Origin: Paenibacillus macerans | GTDB lineage: Bacteria; Bacillota; Bacilli; Paenibacillales; Paenibacillaceae | Length of the DNA stretch: 64,000 nucleotides | Assembly: GCF_023715465.1 (NCBI RefSeq) | Contig: NZ_JAMBOE010000018.1 | Span: 53,160 to 117,159 of the forward strand | Direction: 5' to 3' | Shown: in pieces, positions 32,768-42,000 of the stretch | Layout: each line of letters opens with the position of its first letter | Numbering within the stretch: position 1 is the stretch's first letter | The notes under the pieces: model-generated | The model's database searches: none | Seen by the model: only the letters and a program-made list of their open reading frames with translations | What the model was told of the DNA's origin: nothing | Program-made: the position numbers and the translations under genes

Positions 32768-33778
32768 TTGAATAGTTTACGATCTCGATGGACGCTGCCG
32801 GCTCTGGTGTTGCTGCTCTTGCTCATCATCCTGATTTCCTTGAACCTGGGCCGTTATCCAATTACGCCCGGCGAGGTGCTGAAGCTGATATTAGCGGCGG
32901 TTCATCCCGCCGAGGGCAACGTCGATGCGCAGCAGCAAGCGATTTTTTACAACGTCAGACTTCCGCGCATCATCCTGGCCTGCCTTGTCGGCTGCTGCCT
33001 TTCCGCGGCGGGAGCCGCCTATCAAGGGATCTTTCAAAACCCGATGGCGGCTCCGGACGTGCTTGGCGCCTCGGCAGGGGCCGCTTTTGGAGCGGCGCTG
33101 GCTATTTTGCTCGGAGGCGGCAAGCGGGAAATCACGTTCAGCGCGTTTTTGTTCAGCATCCTTTGCGTCCTCCTTGTTCTTGCCATAAGCAGAAGGACGA
33201 AGGGCAGGCAGGTGCTCGGCTTGATTTTGTCCGGCATCATGGTCGGCTCGTTGTTTTCCGCCTGCACCTCCTTTATTAAGCTGGTGGCGGATCCCAACGA
33301 ACAGCTTCCGGCTATTACATACTGGCTTATGGGGAGTCTTGCGGGTACGAAAAAAGAGGAGGTCCTTTTCATTGTCATTCCAATGGTCTTGGGACTGGTG
33401 CCGCTGTTGCTGTTGCGCTGGCGCGTCAACGTGCTGACCCTGGGCGATGCCGAGGCCCGTACGATGGGCGTCAACGCCGGAGCTGTCCGGCTTGCCGTCA
33501 TCGTGTGCGCCACGCTCATCACGGCCTCCAGTGTGGCGGTCAGCGGTATGATCGGCTGGGTTGGCCTCGTGATTCCGCACCTCACCCGCTTCCTGGTCGG
33601 CAACAACTATCAGCGCCTGCTGCCTGCCTCCATGCTGGCCGGAGCGGTGTTTCTCCTGATCGTGGACAACTTTTCCCGCAATTTGTGGACGAGTGAAGTA
33701 CCGATCGGCATCCTCACCGCGATTATCGGCGCTCCGTTTTTCATCAGCCTGATTCTGAAAGCGGGTGATGCCGCTTGA
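32768..33778 (+). CDS. FecCD family ABC transporter permease
   Basis: Membrane subunit for import of iron, corrinoid or another metal chelate. 336 residues with nine to ten hydrophobic segments. Typical motifs include VRLPRIILACLVGCCLSAAGA, NPMAAPDVLG and the late GMIGWVGLVIPHLTR. TTG start with GGAGGTGGGG 7 nt upstream. Its stop overlaps the next start (TTGA), showing tight coupling in a permease-ATPase-binding-protein operon. Confidence 0.93.
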   Translation: MNSLRSRWTLPALVLLLLLIILISLNLGRYPITPGEVLKLILAAVHPAEGNVDAQQQAIFYNVRLPRIILACLVGCCLSAAGAAYQGIFQNPMAAPDVLGASAGAAFGAALAILLGGGKREITFSAFLFSILCVLLVLAISRRTKGRQVLGLILSGIMVGSLFSACTSFIKLVADPNEQLPAITYWLMGSLAGTKKEEVLFIVIPMVLGLVPLLLLRWRVNVLTLGDAEARTMGVNAGAVRLAVIVCATLITASSVAVSGMIGWVGLVIPHLTRFLVGNNYQRLLPASMLAGAVFLLIVDNFSRNLWTSEVPIGILTAIIGAPFFISLILKAGDAA

Positions 33779-34560
33779 GTCTTTGCGTGGAACGGCTTAG
33801 CTTCTCCTATAAAAAAGATCGGGTGCTGGACAATGTCACTTTCACCCAACAGGACAGCAGCCTCTTATGCCTGCTCGGGCCCAACGGTGTGGGCAAAAGC
33901 ACGTTATTCCGCTGCATCCTTGGCTTGCTTCCCGGTTATACCGGGGAAATCGTCATCGACGGCATAAACGCCCGTTCTATGCCGCCGCGCGAATTAGCCC
34001 GCCATATTGCCTTTGTTCCCCAATCCCACGCTCCTGTCTTTGGCTATTCGGTGATGGATATGGTGCTGATGGGAACGTCGGCAAGCTTTTCGGTATTTTC
34101 CGTCCCCGGTAAACAAGAACGGCTGATCGCGGAGCAAGCCCTGGAGCAAGTGGGGATCTCCCGGCTGGGCGGCAGAGCGTTCATGGAGCTAAGCGGCGGA
34201 GAACGCCAGCTCGTGCTGATCGCGAGAGCTTTGGCGCAGCAGGCCCGCATCCTGATGATGGATGAGCCTACGGCCAATCTCGATTACGGCAATCAACTGC
34301 GGGTGCTAAGCACAGTTAAGCAGTTGACGCAATCGGGTTACACGGTTATTCAGTCCACCCATAACCCCGATCAGGCCCTGCTGTTTGCCGATACGGTAAT
34401 GACGCTGCAAGACGGCCGGGTGACCGCCTTTGGCCCCCCTCGCGATGTGCTGAACGAAGAAAGGCTCCATTCGCTTTACGGCGTGGACATTAACCTGGCC
34501 CGCCTGTATGACGGGAAAATCTCCGTTTGCGTCCCCCGCTTTGCAATTTCCGATACATAA
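33775..34560 (+). CDS. FecE-type ABC transporter ATP-binding protein
   Basis: 261 residues. Walker A GPNGVGKST (about 39-47), signature LSGGERQ, Walker B ILMMDEPTANLD and the H-loop STHNPDQ are all present, so it is an active ATPase by sequence. It powers the preceding permease. The TTG start overlaps the permease stop codon by three bases. Confidence 0.94.
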   Translation: MSLCVERLSFSYKKDRVLDNVTFTQQDSSLLCLLGPNGVGKSTLFRCILGLLPGYTGEIVIDGINARSMPPRELARHIAFVPQSHAPVFGYSVMDMVLMGTSASFSVFSVPGKQERLIAEQALEQVGISRLGGRAFMELSGGERQLVLIARALAQQARILMMDEPTANLDYGNQLRVLSTVKQLTQSGYTVIQSTHNPDQALLFADTVMTLQDGRVTAFGPPRDVLNEERLHSLYGVDINLARLYDGKISVCVPRFAISDT

Positions 34561-34633
34561 AACCCGGGGCGGAAGCGAGGTGCGTTCGTTTTGGAAATTT
34601 AAAAAATGGTTTGAGAGAGAGGATGTGTACCGT

Positions 34634-35794
34634 TTGAAAAGAAAATGGTTTAGTTTATCGAAAATTTCAATTGCGTTGTTGATAACAGTTATGTTGCTGG
34701 CTGCCTGCGGGTCCGCTGGGGAGCAGCCATCACCATCGGTCGATCCGGCACAGGCCGCGCCCGGCGCTGCGGAATCGGCGGTGGGCGGGCAAAGTGCAAA
34801 CCCGTCGCCGGATGGCGCGGAAACCGTGGTGTTCACCGATTCGGCGGGACGAGAGGTGGAAATTCCGAAACATATCGAACGGATCGCCCCTTCGGGATCG
34901 CTGGCGCAAATCGTGCTTTTCTCCCTGGCCCCGGATAAGCTTGTGGGCTTGTCCGGCAAATGGAGCGACGAAGCCGGCGCTTATCTCGCTGACAAGTATT
35001 TGCAGTTGCCCGTATTCGGCCAATTTTACGGTTCCGGCGATTTGAACATGGAGGCGCTGGCCGCGGCCAAGCCGCAGCTGATCATCGATATCGGTGAGAA
35101 AAAAGACAACATCGCGGAAGATCTCGACGCCCTTCAGGAACAGCTTGGCATACCGGTGATTTTCGTGGAGGCAACGCTTAAAACGATGGCCGGCAGCTAC
35201 AACACGCTTGGCGAGGTGCTCGGCATGCCGGATGAAGCCAAAGTCCTGGCGGATTATTGCGACGAGGTATATACCAACACCGTGGAAGCGATGGAAAAGA
35301 TCGGCGATCATAAAGTGAAAGTGCTGTATAGTTTAGGCGACACCGGTACCAATATCATTTCCAAGGGTTCTTTTCACGCGGAAATTCTCGATCTGCTCGG
35401 GGACAATGTGGCCGTCCTGGACAACCCGTCCAGCAAAGGCAGCGGTAATGAGGTTTCGCTGGAACAAATTGTCCAATGGGACCCTGATGTGATTTTCTTC
35501 GCTCCGCAGAGCATTTACGGCAGTGTGGCCTCCGACGGCACGTGGAAGCAAATGAAAGCGATCCGTGGCGGCAATTACTTTGAGGTGCCCGGAGCGCCGT
35601 ACAGCTGGATGGGTTCTCCGCCTTCCGTTAACCGTTATATCGGGATGATTTGGTTATCCCAAACGCTGTATCCGGATGTTTTCAATTACGATCTCCGGGC
35701 CGAAGTGAACCGTTTCTACAAGCTGTTCTACCACACCGGCGATTTGACGGATGAGCAGTACAAAACGTTGACGCAAAATGCGATAAAATCCTGA
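34634..35794 (+). CDS. Metal or metal-chelate ABC transporter binding lipoprotein
   Basis: 386-residue lipoprotein with basic start (KRKWFSLSK), hydrophobic stretch and lipobox LAAC, lipidated Cys25. After a Pro/Ala/Ser linker comes the two-lobed fold (SAGREVEIPKHIERI, AAAKPQLIIDIG). The C-terminal SWMGSPPSVNRYIGMIWLSQ resembles the MolA-like group within this superfamily, so an oxyanion such as molybdate or tungstate is as possible as a siderophore or corrinoid. TTG 34634 is chosen to give a proper signal peptide; the frame is open further upstream into the ATPase gene. Confidence 0.88.
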   Translation: MKRKWFSLSKISIALLITVMLLAACGSAGEQPSPSVDPAQAAPGAAESAVGGQSANPSPDGAETVVFTDSAGREVEIPKHIERIAPSGSLAQIVLFSLAPDKLVGLSGKWSDEAGAYLADKYLQLPVFGQFYGSGDLNMEALAAAKPQLIIDIGEKKDNIAEDLDALQEQLGIPVIFVEATLKTMAGSYNTLGEVLGMPDEAKVLADYCDEVYTNTVEAMEKIGDHKVKVLYSLGDTGTNIISKGSFHAEILDLLGDNVAVLDNPSSKGSGNEVSLEQIVQWDPDVIFFAPQSIYGSVASDGTWKQMKAIRGGNYFEVPGAPYSWMGSPPSVNRYIGMIWLSQTLYPDVFNYDLRAEVNRFYKLFYHTGDLTDEQYKTLTQNAIKS

Positions 35795-35799
35795 TTATT

Positions 35800-37209
35800 T
35801 TAATCCATATCGTAAATCGTGCCGACCTTTAGCCCGTAAAGCTCATTGTAGATTTTCTCCGCGTAAGCGTCTGTCATCCCGGCGATATAATCGATGATCA
35901 TATGCTCCCAGGTCCAGATTGGCCGCGTTTTTTGCTGATCCCGGTCAAACCGGCGCAGCCAGTCGCCTGGGATGATCGACTTGGACGTCTGCGGATCGAC
36001 GAAGGCGTCCCACAGCCGCTTGATGATCCAGGCGCTGCGCTTCTGGAGCCGCTGCACCCGCAGATCGCGGATCATCGTCACCCAGGCGAAGCTTTTCAGC
36101 ACGCTCACCGTACGCAGCATGTCCTCATCTTCCCGGCCCTCCTTGACGAACGTCACCTTTTTCCAGCTATCGCCGTCGATGACCCCAAGGCTGCCCACAA
36201 ACAGGCTGACCCAATAGGCCTTGACCTCCCGGCGCGTCCGGGAATAATCATGATCGCAGAGCGGCATCTTCGTATTCCAGATCGTCAGAAACGAACTGAG
36301 CACTTCCTTCACCTTGATCAAAATATTGTCCGGCGTCCAGCCGGCCCAGAAAAAGTCGTCAAGGGTCATGATTTTTTCCACAATCAGTCGCTCGATATGC
36401 GAATCTTTCAGAAAATGCTCGTGCACTTCGATTTTGCCGGCCTTGATGCCGTCCTCCAAATCGTGGGCCGAATAGGCGATGTCGTCGCACAGGTCCATCA
36501 ACTGCGCTTCAAACGTCTTTTTGCCTTCGGGAATCGCCCAGCGGTCCCGGATGTAAGAAATGTACTCCCATTCATGCAGGTACAGGCCTTTTTTGTTCAC
36601 CGTGCCAGGGTAAGGGTATTTGTTCGTGCCCAGGAGAACGGCGTCGGATAAATTCAGTCCGTCGATATTTTCCCGTTTCTCCAAAAACATCATCAGCCGG
36701 AAATTGTGCGCATTGCCTTCAAAATGCTCATATTTCCGCCGCATCGCCTCCCGGGTATGCTGCTCCTCTGCGGGAGTGGCGTTCCGGCCCTCCAGCGCCT
36801 GCTTCACCTTATCCTCCACCAGCTTCTCCAAAATGCCGTCCAGCACTTCCTCTCCCTTATGGCCAAACGGCGGATGTCCAAAATCATGGCAAATCGCGGC
36901 ACACTCCACCACCTCAGGATCAATGATCAGCCCCGGATGCTCCGCTTTGTCCGCCGCCACCTCCGGGTACGACCGCAGCAGTCCGCGCGCCGCTTCCCGG
37001 GCGATCTGCGCCACCTCCAGCGAATGCGTCAGCCGTGTACGGTAATAATCGCCGGTGCCCGCGCCAAACACCTGGGATTTGCCTTGAAGCCGGCGGAAGG
37101 TTGGGGAATGGATCAGCCGCGAATAATCGCGTTCAAACGTCGCGCGGCTTGTTTCTTGTCCGATATTGTCCGGGTACTGCCGGTGTTCTCTTAACTCCTG
37201 GATGTTCAT
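35800..37209 (-). CDS. dgt: Deoxyguanosinetriphosphate triphosphohydrolase (dGTPase)
   Basis: Hydrolyses dNTPs to nucleoside and triphosphate, helping control the dNTP pool. 469 residues with the HD-domain metal ligands in RLTHSLEVAQIA, CHDFGHPPFGHKGE and DLCDDIAYSAHDLED. The opening DYSRLIHSPTFRRLQGKSQVF is characteristic. It ends 6 nt from the end of the convergent binding-protein gene without an obvious terminator between them. Confidence 0.95.
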   Translation of the reverse strand: MNIQELREHRQYPDNIGQETSRATFERDYSRLIHSPTFRRLQGKSQVFGAGTGDYYRTRLTHSLEVAQIAREAARGLLRSYPEVAADKAEHPGLIIDPEVVECAAICHDFGHPPFGHKGEEVLDGILEKLVEDKVKQALEGRNATPAEEQHTREAMRRKYEHFEGNAHNFRLMMFLEKRENIDGLNLSDAVLLGTNKYPYPGTVNKKGLYLHEWEYISYIRDRWAIPEGKKTFEAQLMDLCDDIAYSAHDLEDGIKAGKIEVHEHFLKDSHIERLIVEKIMTLDDFFWAGWTPDNILIKVKEVLSSFLTIWNTKMPLCDHDYSRTRREVKAYWVSLFVGSLGVIDGDSWKKVTFVKEGREDEDMLRTVSVLKSFAWVTMIRDLRVQRLQKRSAWIIKRLWDAFVDPQTSKSIIPGDWLRRFDRDQQKTRPIWTWEHMIIDYIAGMTDAYAEKIYNELYGLKVGTIYDMD

Positions 37210-37293
37210 GTTCTCGCACTCCTTAAATCTCTTTTTCGCTTGATGTTATTGTAGCCGCGGAAGTACGGAACTTAAAGTCCATTCGGAAATAAT

Positions 37294-37949
37294 TTATGCT
37301 TGGGCAGCAAAAAAAGGCCGCTCCCCGGCGGTTTCCGCCAGCAAATGCACATAATCCAGCGATTGCTTAAAATCCAGCTTCTCCTTCGTAATCGTATATT
37401 TGCGGTCGTCCAACAGGGCAAAATTTCGATTTGATCCGGCGCTTCGCCAAAAGCGCTGTTCCAAAACACGTTCGTCATATGCGTAAAAGCCCGCACCAGC
37501 TCCGGGTGGTCCTCCACCAGAAATTTTTGTACGGTGATCCACGGTTTTTGGTCCTTTGACCGCTGCCAGACGGTTTGAAAAATGACGGACAAATGCAAAT
37601 CAAGCTCGGCAACCTGGGTGTCCCATTTTTCGTATAACGCTATTGGATGCTCGTAAATCTCTGGCCCCGAGATTCGGATCAGTTGCCCCACGATGTCGTT
37701 GTATACTTTCCAATAATGCAGCGGGTCGGGAAAATCGTCCCTGTTCCGCGGCCAGCGCCGGTTAAGGAGCACCTGAATCGGGGTATGTAAGCGAACTGCG
37801 GGATCCAGCGTAAAATAGTCGTTGATCGCGTAACTTACGGCGTATTGAACGCGATGCTGCCAGGTTAATTTGGGGCATTCGGGACAACCCGGCGCCTTTT
37901 GCGACCGCAGCCACTCCTCCAGCTTATAATCCAACACGCAGCGGGCCAT
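37294..37949 (-). pseudogene. Frameshifted gene of unknown function
   Basis: The main frame (from 37949) reads to DQIEILPC near 37420, then the natural continuation ALLDDRKYTITKEKLDFKQS to FFAAQA lies in another frame ending at 37294. Adding one T in the AAATTTTG run joins them as IEIFALLDDRK. The intact protein would be about 218 residues. It opens with a CPEC pair (MARCVLDYKLEEWLR, then APGCPECPKLTW) that may bind metal. No family is recognised. It lies 4 nt downstream of the flavodoxin gene in the same direction. Confidence 0.65.
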
Positions 37950-37952
37950 GGC

Positions 37953-38405
37953 TTAGGTAACGGCGCTCAGGCTGTTGGCGAAATTGGCGCCAAATTCCCG
38001 GCACAATGCCTTCTCCTCTTGGCTTGGACCATACTCCACCTTCAGGCTCTCCTGAGGAATAACCGCGCCCCCTTCCTTCAACTTCTCCTCCAGCAAGTCC
38101 ACGGCTCCGCAGTAAAGCCGATAGCTCGTATCGCCGCTGCCGAATACCGCAGCCATGCGCCCCCGGAGGTCCAATTCCTTCATTTCATCGACAAAATCCT
38201 CAAACTCATCCGGCAGTTCTCCGTCTCCCCATGTATATGCCCCCAGCATATAACCGTCATATTCCAGCAAACGCACGGCGTTGCAGTCCTCCACCATTTT
38301 TATGTCAGCTGTCGATCCGGCGCTGCGAATCCCCTCAGCAATCAGTTCGGCCATTTCTTCCGTATTGCCCGTCAAGCTGGCATAGACGATAATGATTTTG
38401 CTCAT
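37953..38405 (-). CDS. Flavodoxin
   Basis: 150-residue electron carrier binding FMN. The phosphate loop is SLTGNTEEMA (10-19), the first isoalloxazine loop is GAYTWGDGELPDEF and the second is FGSGDTSYRLYCGAVD. A Fur box inside its promoter indicates expression under iron limitation, when flavodoxin substitutes for ferredoxin. It is probably co-transcribed with the frameshifted gene downstream. Confidence 0.94.
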   Translation of the reverse strand: MSKIIIVYASLTGNTEEMAELIAEGIRSAGSTADIKMVEDCNAVRLLEYDGYMLGAYTWGDGELPDEFEDFVDEMKELDLRGRMAAVFGSGDTSYRLYCGAVDLLEEKLKEGGAVIPQESLKVEYGPSQEEKALCREFGANFANSLSAVT

Positions 38406-38441
38406 GCCTATCCTCCCTAATTCTTATGGCTTGATATTCGA

Positions 38442-38471
38442 AGTATAATTGATAATGATTATCATTGTCAA
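38442..38471 (-). promoter_or_regulatory. Flavodoxin promoter
   Basis: On the minus strand TTGACA (38471-38466), an 18-bp spacer and TATACT (38447-38442). The spacer is filled by the Fur box. Confidence 0.7.
38451..38469. promoter_or_regulatory. Fur box in the flavodoxin promoter
   Basis: GATAATGATTATCATTGTC is a close match to the Fur consensus and sits between the -35 and -10 elements, a classic repression position. Confidence 0.85.
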
Positions 38472-38712
38472 TTGATGACCTATTGCTGCGTTCATTTACG
38501 TTGACCTTCGACCCGATCTCATTCCCGAGACCGAGTTTTATTTCATTCCCGGGAACCTTTGGACGATACCCGAATTTTACTATGATAAAAAGCGACCAAT
38601 ACAAGAGACTGGTTCGAACCTCTCGCCCGGCTTAACCGCCGTTTAAATTCAGTTTAAATATCCGTACTACGATAACTGCACTAAGAACTAAGGAATGGAG
38701 AGAATTTTGGAA

Positions 38713-40242
38713 ATGACATTAGTGAAAAACAACAGAAGCCTCGTCCTGCTTGGCCTGCTCATCGGTTTGATTTTCGCCGAACTGGACGAAACCGTCGTCT
38801 CGACGGCGATGCCGACCATTATCCGCGAGCTGCACGGACTGTCGCTCTACGGCTGGGTGGCCGGCGTTTACATGCTTGCGGTCACGCTGTTTATGCCCAT
38901 TCTCGGCAAATTGGCTGATTTATACGGACGCAAGCGCGTATACCTCAGTTGCATGGGACTGTTCATTCTCGGATCGATCGTCAGCGGGATCGCCCCTTCG
39001 ATGGCCGTACTGCTGCTGGGACGCGGCATTCAGGGGATCGGCGCCGGCGGACTGATGCCGATCGCGCTCGTCATTATCGGCGATGCTTACCCGCTGGAGC
39101 AGCGGGCCAAAATCCAGAGCCTGATCGGGCCGATGATGATTTTGCCCCAATTGCTTGGGCCGACGGTCGGCGGGTATTTGGTAGGGCACGTCAACTGGCA
39201 CTGGGTATTTTTGATCAACATTCCCGTCGGTTTGCTCGCGGCTGTAGTGCTTTCCATCGGCATGCGCGAATCCCGGGGAACCGAAAGCAAAAAAATCGAT
39301 TGGGCGGGCGCAGTCACGCTCGTACTTGCTCTGCTGTCGCTGCTGCTCGCTCCGGTGCTGATCGACAATCAAGGTTTATCGTGGTCGTCGCCGGTCATTA
39401 TCGGCCTGCTTGTGTTGTCCGGGCTGTTGATCGCGCTGCTCATCCGCATCGAATCAAGGGTGAAAGAACCGATCATACCGCTGCATTTGTTTCGGAATCG
39501 CAATATCGTCGTTTTGTCGCTGATCGTCTTTATTTTGATGCTTGGCGTGATGGGCGGAACCTCGGCATTCCCATTTTTTGCGCAAAATGTGATGGGGTTG
39601 ACCCCGACAGCGGCCGGCTACCTCATGATGGCCTTTATGGCCGGCGCGGTTCCTTCCAGCATCGTGAACGGGTTCCTGATCACCAAGGTGCCTTACCGCT
39701 CCTTGTTTATCGTCTGCTTCACGCTGCCGATCGTCGGATTCTTCCTGCTGTCGCGAATCGGGATTGACACCACCGTGCTGTACGTGGTCGTTACGTTTTT
39801 CATTCTCGGTTTGGGGCTCGGCGCATTGTTTGGCGGCGACAATCTGATCGTGCAGGAATCGGTCGATAAGGAGCACAGCGGCGTAGCCCTCGGGACGGTG
39901 CAGCTGTTCCAATCGCTTGGTGCCACGATCGGCCTTAGCGTTTTCGGCAGCCTGCTCGCCCGCCATATCTCGGACGGGGTTTCCGGACTGGCCGACCAAC
40001 TCCCGGCCGGCACGGCAAGCCATATCGCCACCGGCGGAATTCCCCAGGGGCTAAATCCCGAGCTGCTGGTCAAAATTCAGACCGTGTTTGCCGGCGCTTT
40101 TCAGAACATTTTTACGATTTCGCTCGGGTTTGTCATCGCCGCCTTTTTTATCTGCTGGTTTCTGAAAAAAGAAGTGCTGGCGAAAAAAGAGCCGGAATCC
40201 GCCGCCGCTGCAGCGGGGCCGGCTCTGGAGGCACGGCCTTAA
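38713..40242 (+). CDS. DHA2 family MFS drug exporter (EmrB/QacA-like)
   Basis: About 509 residues with fourteen predicted helices. Motif A-like GKLADLYGRKRVYL and the motif D1-like LDETVVSTAMPTIIRELHG mark the DHA2 family of proton-coupled multidrug exporters. ATG 38713 with GGAGAG upstream is preferred over ATG 38695, which touches its own AAGGA. The extended C-terminal tail is Ala/Pro-rich. No regulator is adjacent. Confidence 0.92.
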   Translation: MTLVKNNRSLVLLGLLIGLIFAELDETVVSTAMPTIIRELHGLSLYGWVAGVYMLAVTLFMPILGKLADLYGRKRVYLSCMGLFILGSIVSGIAPSMAVLLLGRGIQGIGAGGLMPIALVIIGDAYPLEQRAKIQSLIGPMMILPQLLGPTVGGYLVGHVNWHWVFLINIPVGLLAAVVLSIGMRESRGTESKKIDWAGAVTLVLALLSLLLAPVLIDNQGLSWSSPVIIGLLVLSGLLIALLIRIESRVKEPIIPLHLFRNRNIVVLSLIVFILMLGVMGGTSAFPFFAQNVMGLTPTAAGYLMMAFMAGAVPSSIVNGFLITKVPYRSLFIVCFTLPIVGFFLLSRIGIDTTVLYVVVTFFILGLGLGALFGGDNLIVQESVDKEHSGVALGTVQLFQSLGATIGLSVFGSLLARHISDGVSGLADQLPAGTASHIATGGIPQGLNPELLVKIQTVFAGAFQNIFTISLGFVIAAFFICWFLKKEVLAKKEPESAAAAAGPALEARP

Positions 40243-40270
40243 GCAGAGAGAGCGGGAAGCAACGGGACAG

Positions 40271-40306
40271 CAATGTAGGTGAGGATGTAGGTAAGGATGT
40301 AGGTGC
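40271..40306. repeat. 12-bp tandem repeat, three copies
   Basis: Units close to GGATGTAGGTAA follow one another three times. The surrounding 40243-40580 is A/G-rich low-complexity sequence with further AATGTAAG-like motifs and no gene; minus-strand ORFs here are composition artefacts. Confidence 0.6.
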
Positions 40307-40585
40307 GAGAATGGTGAGAGAATAAGACGCGAGAAAGGCGCAGAAAAGGTGCAGTTCGCGGCGGCCATGTAAGAGCTGCCATCCGAATGCAATAGTGTAA
40401 AGGGCAATAGTGTAAGGGCAGGAATGCGGGGTAACAATGTAAGAGGCAGTTTGAAGATAGTAATGTGAGGACAGTAGTGTCATTGTAGTAAACGAGTAGT
40501 AATGCGATTGGCAATGTGAAGTGCGATGTGGAGGCGGTGAGAGAGCGCAAAGTGGATGCGAAGTGAGCACCAGGACCCCACGAAA

Positions 40586-40762
40586 TGCAAAAGTGCATGC
40601 GATTTTCGTCGAGCCCTCCCGAATTGGGTGGATCAAATGCAAAAGTGCAGTCCATTTTAGCTCAAAAACAAATTTTTATAAAATGGGCTCGAATCAACTG
40701 CACTTTTGCATGCGAATGGCCTTGGAGAGGGGGATTAGCGGAAAATCAAATGCACTTTTGCA
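40586..40762. repeat. Tetrad repeat element, family C
   Basis: TGCAAAAGTGCA occurs forward at 40586 and 40638, and as the complement TGCACTTTTGCA at 40699 and 40751. Intervals are 52, 61 and 52 nt; the span is 177 bp. It lies between the convergent DHA2 exporter and exoA genes. Confidence 0.75.
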
Positions 40763-40806
40763 GTTGGTCCGCTAGGAGCCAACAAGGCCGGCTTGCTAAC
40801 CCCTGA

Positions 40807-41571
40807 CTACTTCGTTAACTCCGACACTTCCAGCGTTACCGGGCAATGGTCGCTGCCCATGATGTGGCAGTCGATGCCGGCGCCGGCCAAATGCGGCTCC
40901 AGCCGGGACGAGGCCAGGAAGTAGTCGATCCGCCAGCCGATATTGCGCTCGCGCACCTTCGGCATGTACGACCACCAGCTGTACACCCCTTCGCGGTCGG
41001 GATAAAAATAACGGAACGTGTCCGTAAATCCCGCCGCCAGCAGGTCGGTCATTTTGCCGCGTTCTTCGGGAGTAAAGCCGGAGTTGCCTTCGTTCGACTT
41101 CGCGTTTTTGATGTCGATTTCCTTGTGGGCGACGTTCATGTCGCCGCATACGATGACCGGCTTGACCGCGTCAAGCTGCTTCAGGTATACGCGGAACCGA
41201 TCCTCCCACTCCACCCGATAGTCAAGGCGAGAGAGATCCCTTTTGGCATTCGGCGTATACACGGTAACCAGATAAAACGTCTCGAACTCCAAAGTAATGA
41301 TCCGCCCCTCCGGCTCAGCGTCCTCCTCCATGCCGTAACGCACCAACAGCGGCTTGATCCGCGTAAACACGGCGGTGCCGGAGTATCCTTTTTTCTCCGC
41401 ATAATTCCAGTACTGCTCATAGCCCTCACCGAGATCAAGCTCGATTTGCCCTTCCTGCAGCTTCGTTTCCTGAAGGCAGAAAATATCCGCGCCCGCCTCG
41501 TTAAAATAATCCATAAACCCTTTATTCACGCAGGCTCTTAAACCATTGACGTTCCACGATACCAGTTTCAT
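40807..41571 (-). CDS. exoA: Exodeoxyribonuclease III / AP endonuclease
   Basis: Cleaves DNA at abasic sites and degrades 3' ends in base excision repair. 254 residues. Motifs are MKLVSWNVNGLRA, LQETKLQEGQ (metal-binding Glu), CGDMNVAHKEIDI and the final catalytic GSDHCPVTLEV. ATG 41571 is chosen with AAGGAG six nt upstream; the ATG at 41577 overlaps that site. Length equals Bacillus ExoA. Confidence 0.95.
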   Translation of the reverse strand: MKLVSWNVNGLRACVNKGFMDYFNEAGADIFCLQETKLQEGQIELDLGEGYEQYWNYAEKKGYSGTAVFTRIKPLLVRYGMEEDAEPEGRIITLEFETFYLVTVYTPNAKRDLSRLDYRVEWEDRFRVYLKQLDAVKPVIVCGDMNVAHKEIDIKNAKSNEGNSGFTPEERGKMTDLLAAGFTDTFRYFYPDREGVYSWWSYMPKVRERNIGWRIDYFLASSRLEPHLAGAGIDCHIMGSDHCPVTLEVSELTK

Positions 41572-41614
41572 ATCCATCTCCTTGATTTATAAACTCCTTG
41601 TCTTTAGTGTACCA

Positions 41615-41950
41615 TTATCCGTTCAAAAACGCCTTTCCTTTCTTCACCACCTGGGTGTCATAAAGGTTCACCGTCGTGCTGACAATATAGGCTGGCGGCT
41701 GCTGGCCTTTGCTGTTCCGGTGCCCCTGAATATGCGCGTCGCTTTTCTCCCAGTTTTTCCAGGCCTCCTGCGATTCCCAGCGGATCACGACCACCACCTC
41801 TTCCTGCTCCTCCTGGTTTTTTCGGTTGACCATGACGCTGATATCGATCAGACCGTCCATTTGGTCCATCGGGCCTTCCTTGCTGAAGCGCTCCACCACT
41901 TTATCGCTGTTTCCTTTTTCAACGACTATCGTTCTTGTCATCACGAACAA
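41615..41950 (-). CDS. IsdG/HmoA-type antibiotic-biosynthesis/heme monooxygenase
   Basis: 111-residue ABM-fold protein resembling Bacillus HmoA, which degrades heme to release iron. Features: TRTIVVEKGNSDKVVERF at the start, VVVVIRWESQEAWKNWEKSD with the Trp-rich motif, and a following His (AHIQGH) that may bind heme iron. TTG 41950 has AGGAGG 8 nt upstream; the ATG three codons on is too far. A Fur-like box lies about 50 bp upstream, matching a role in iron supply. Confidence 0.88.
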   Translation of the reverse strand: MFVMTRTIVVEKGNSDKVVERFSKEGPMDQMDGLIDISVMVNRKNQEEQEEVVVVIRWESQEAWKNWEKSDAHIQGHRNSKGQQPPAYIVSTTVNLYDTQVVKKGKAFLNG

Positions 41951-42000
41951 ATTAACCGCCTCCTTCTATATTGGAAAATCTATTAAATTGTCCCGGCTTA

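Noticed and set aside
40051..40655. Three overlapping minus-strand ORFs in the gap after the DHA2 exporter
   Set aside because: Their Leu/Ser/Tyr-rich products derive from A/G-rich low-complexity repeats; no start signals or domains.
40586..40762. Possible CRISPR array of TGCAAAAGTGCA repeats
   Set aside because: The repeats are 12 bp, half are inverted and no cas genes are near; the pattern is a tetrad element.
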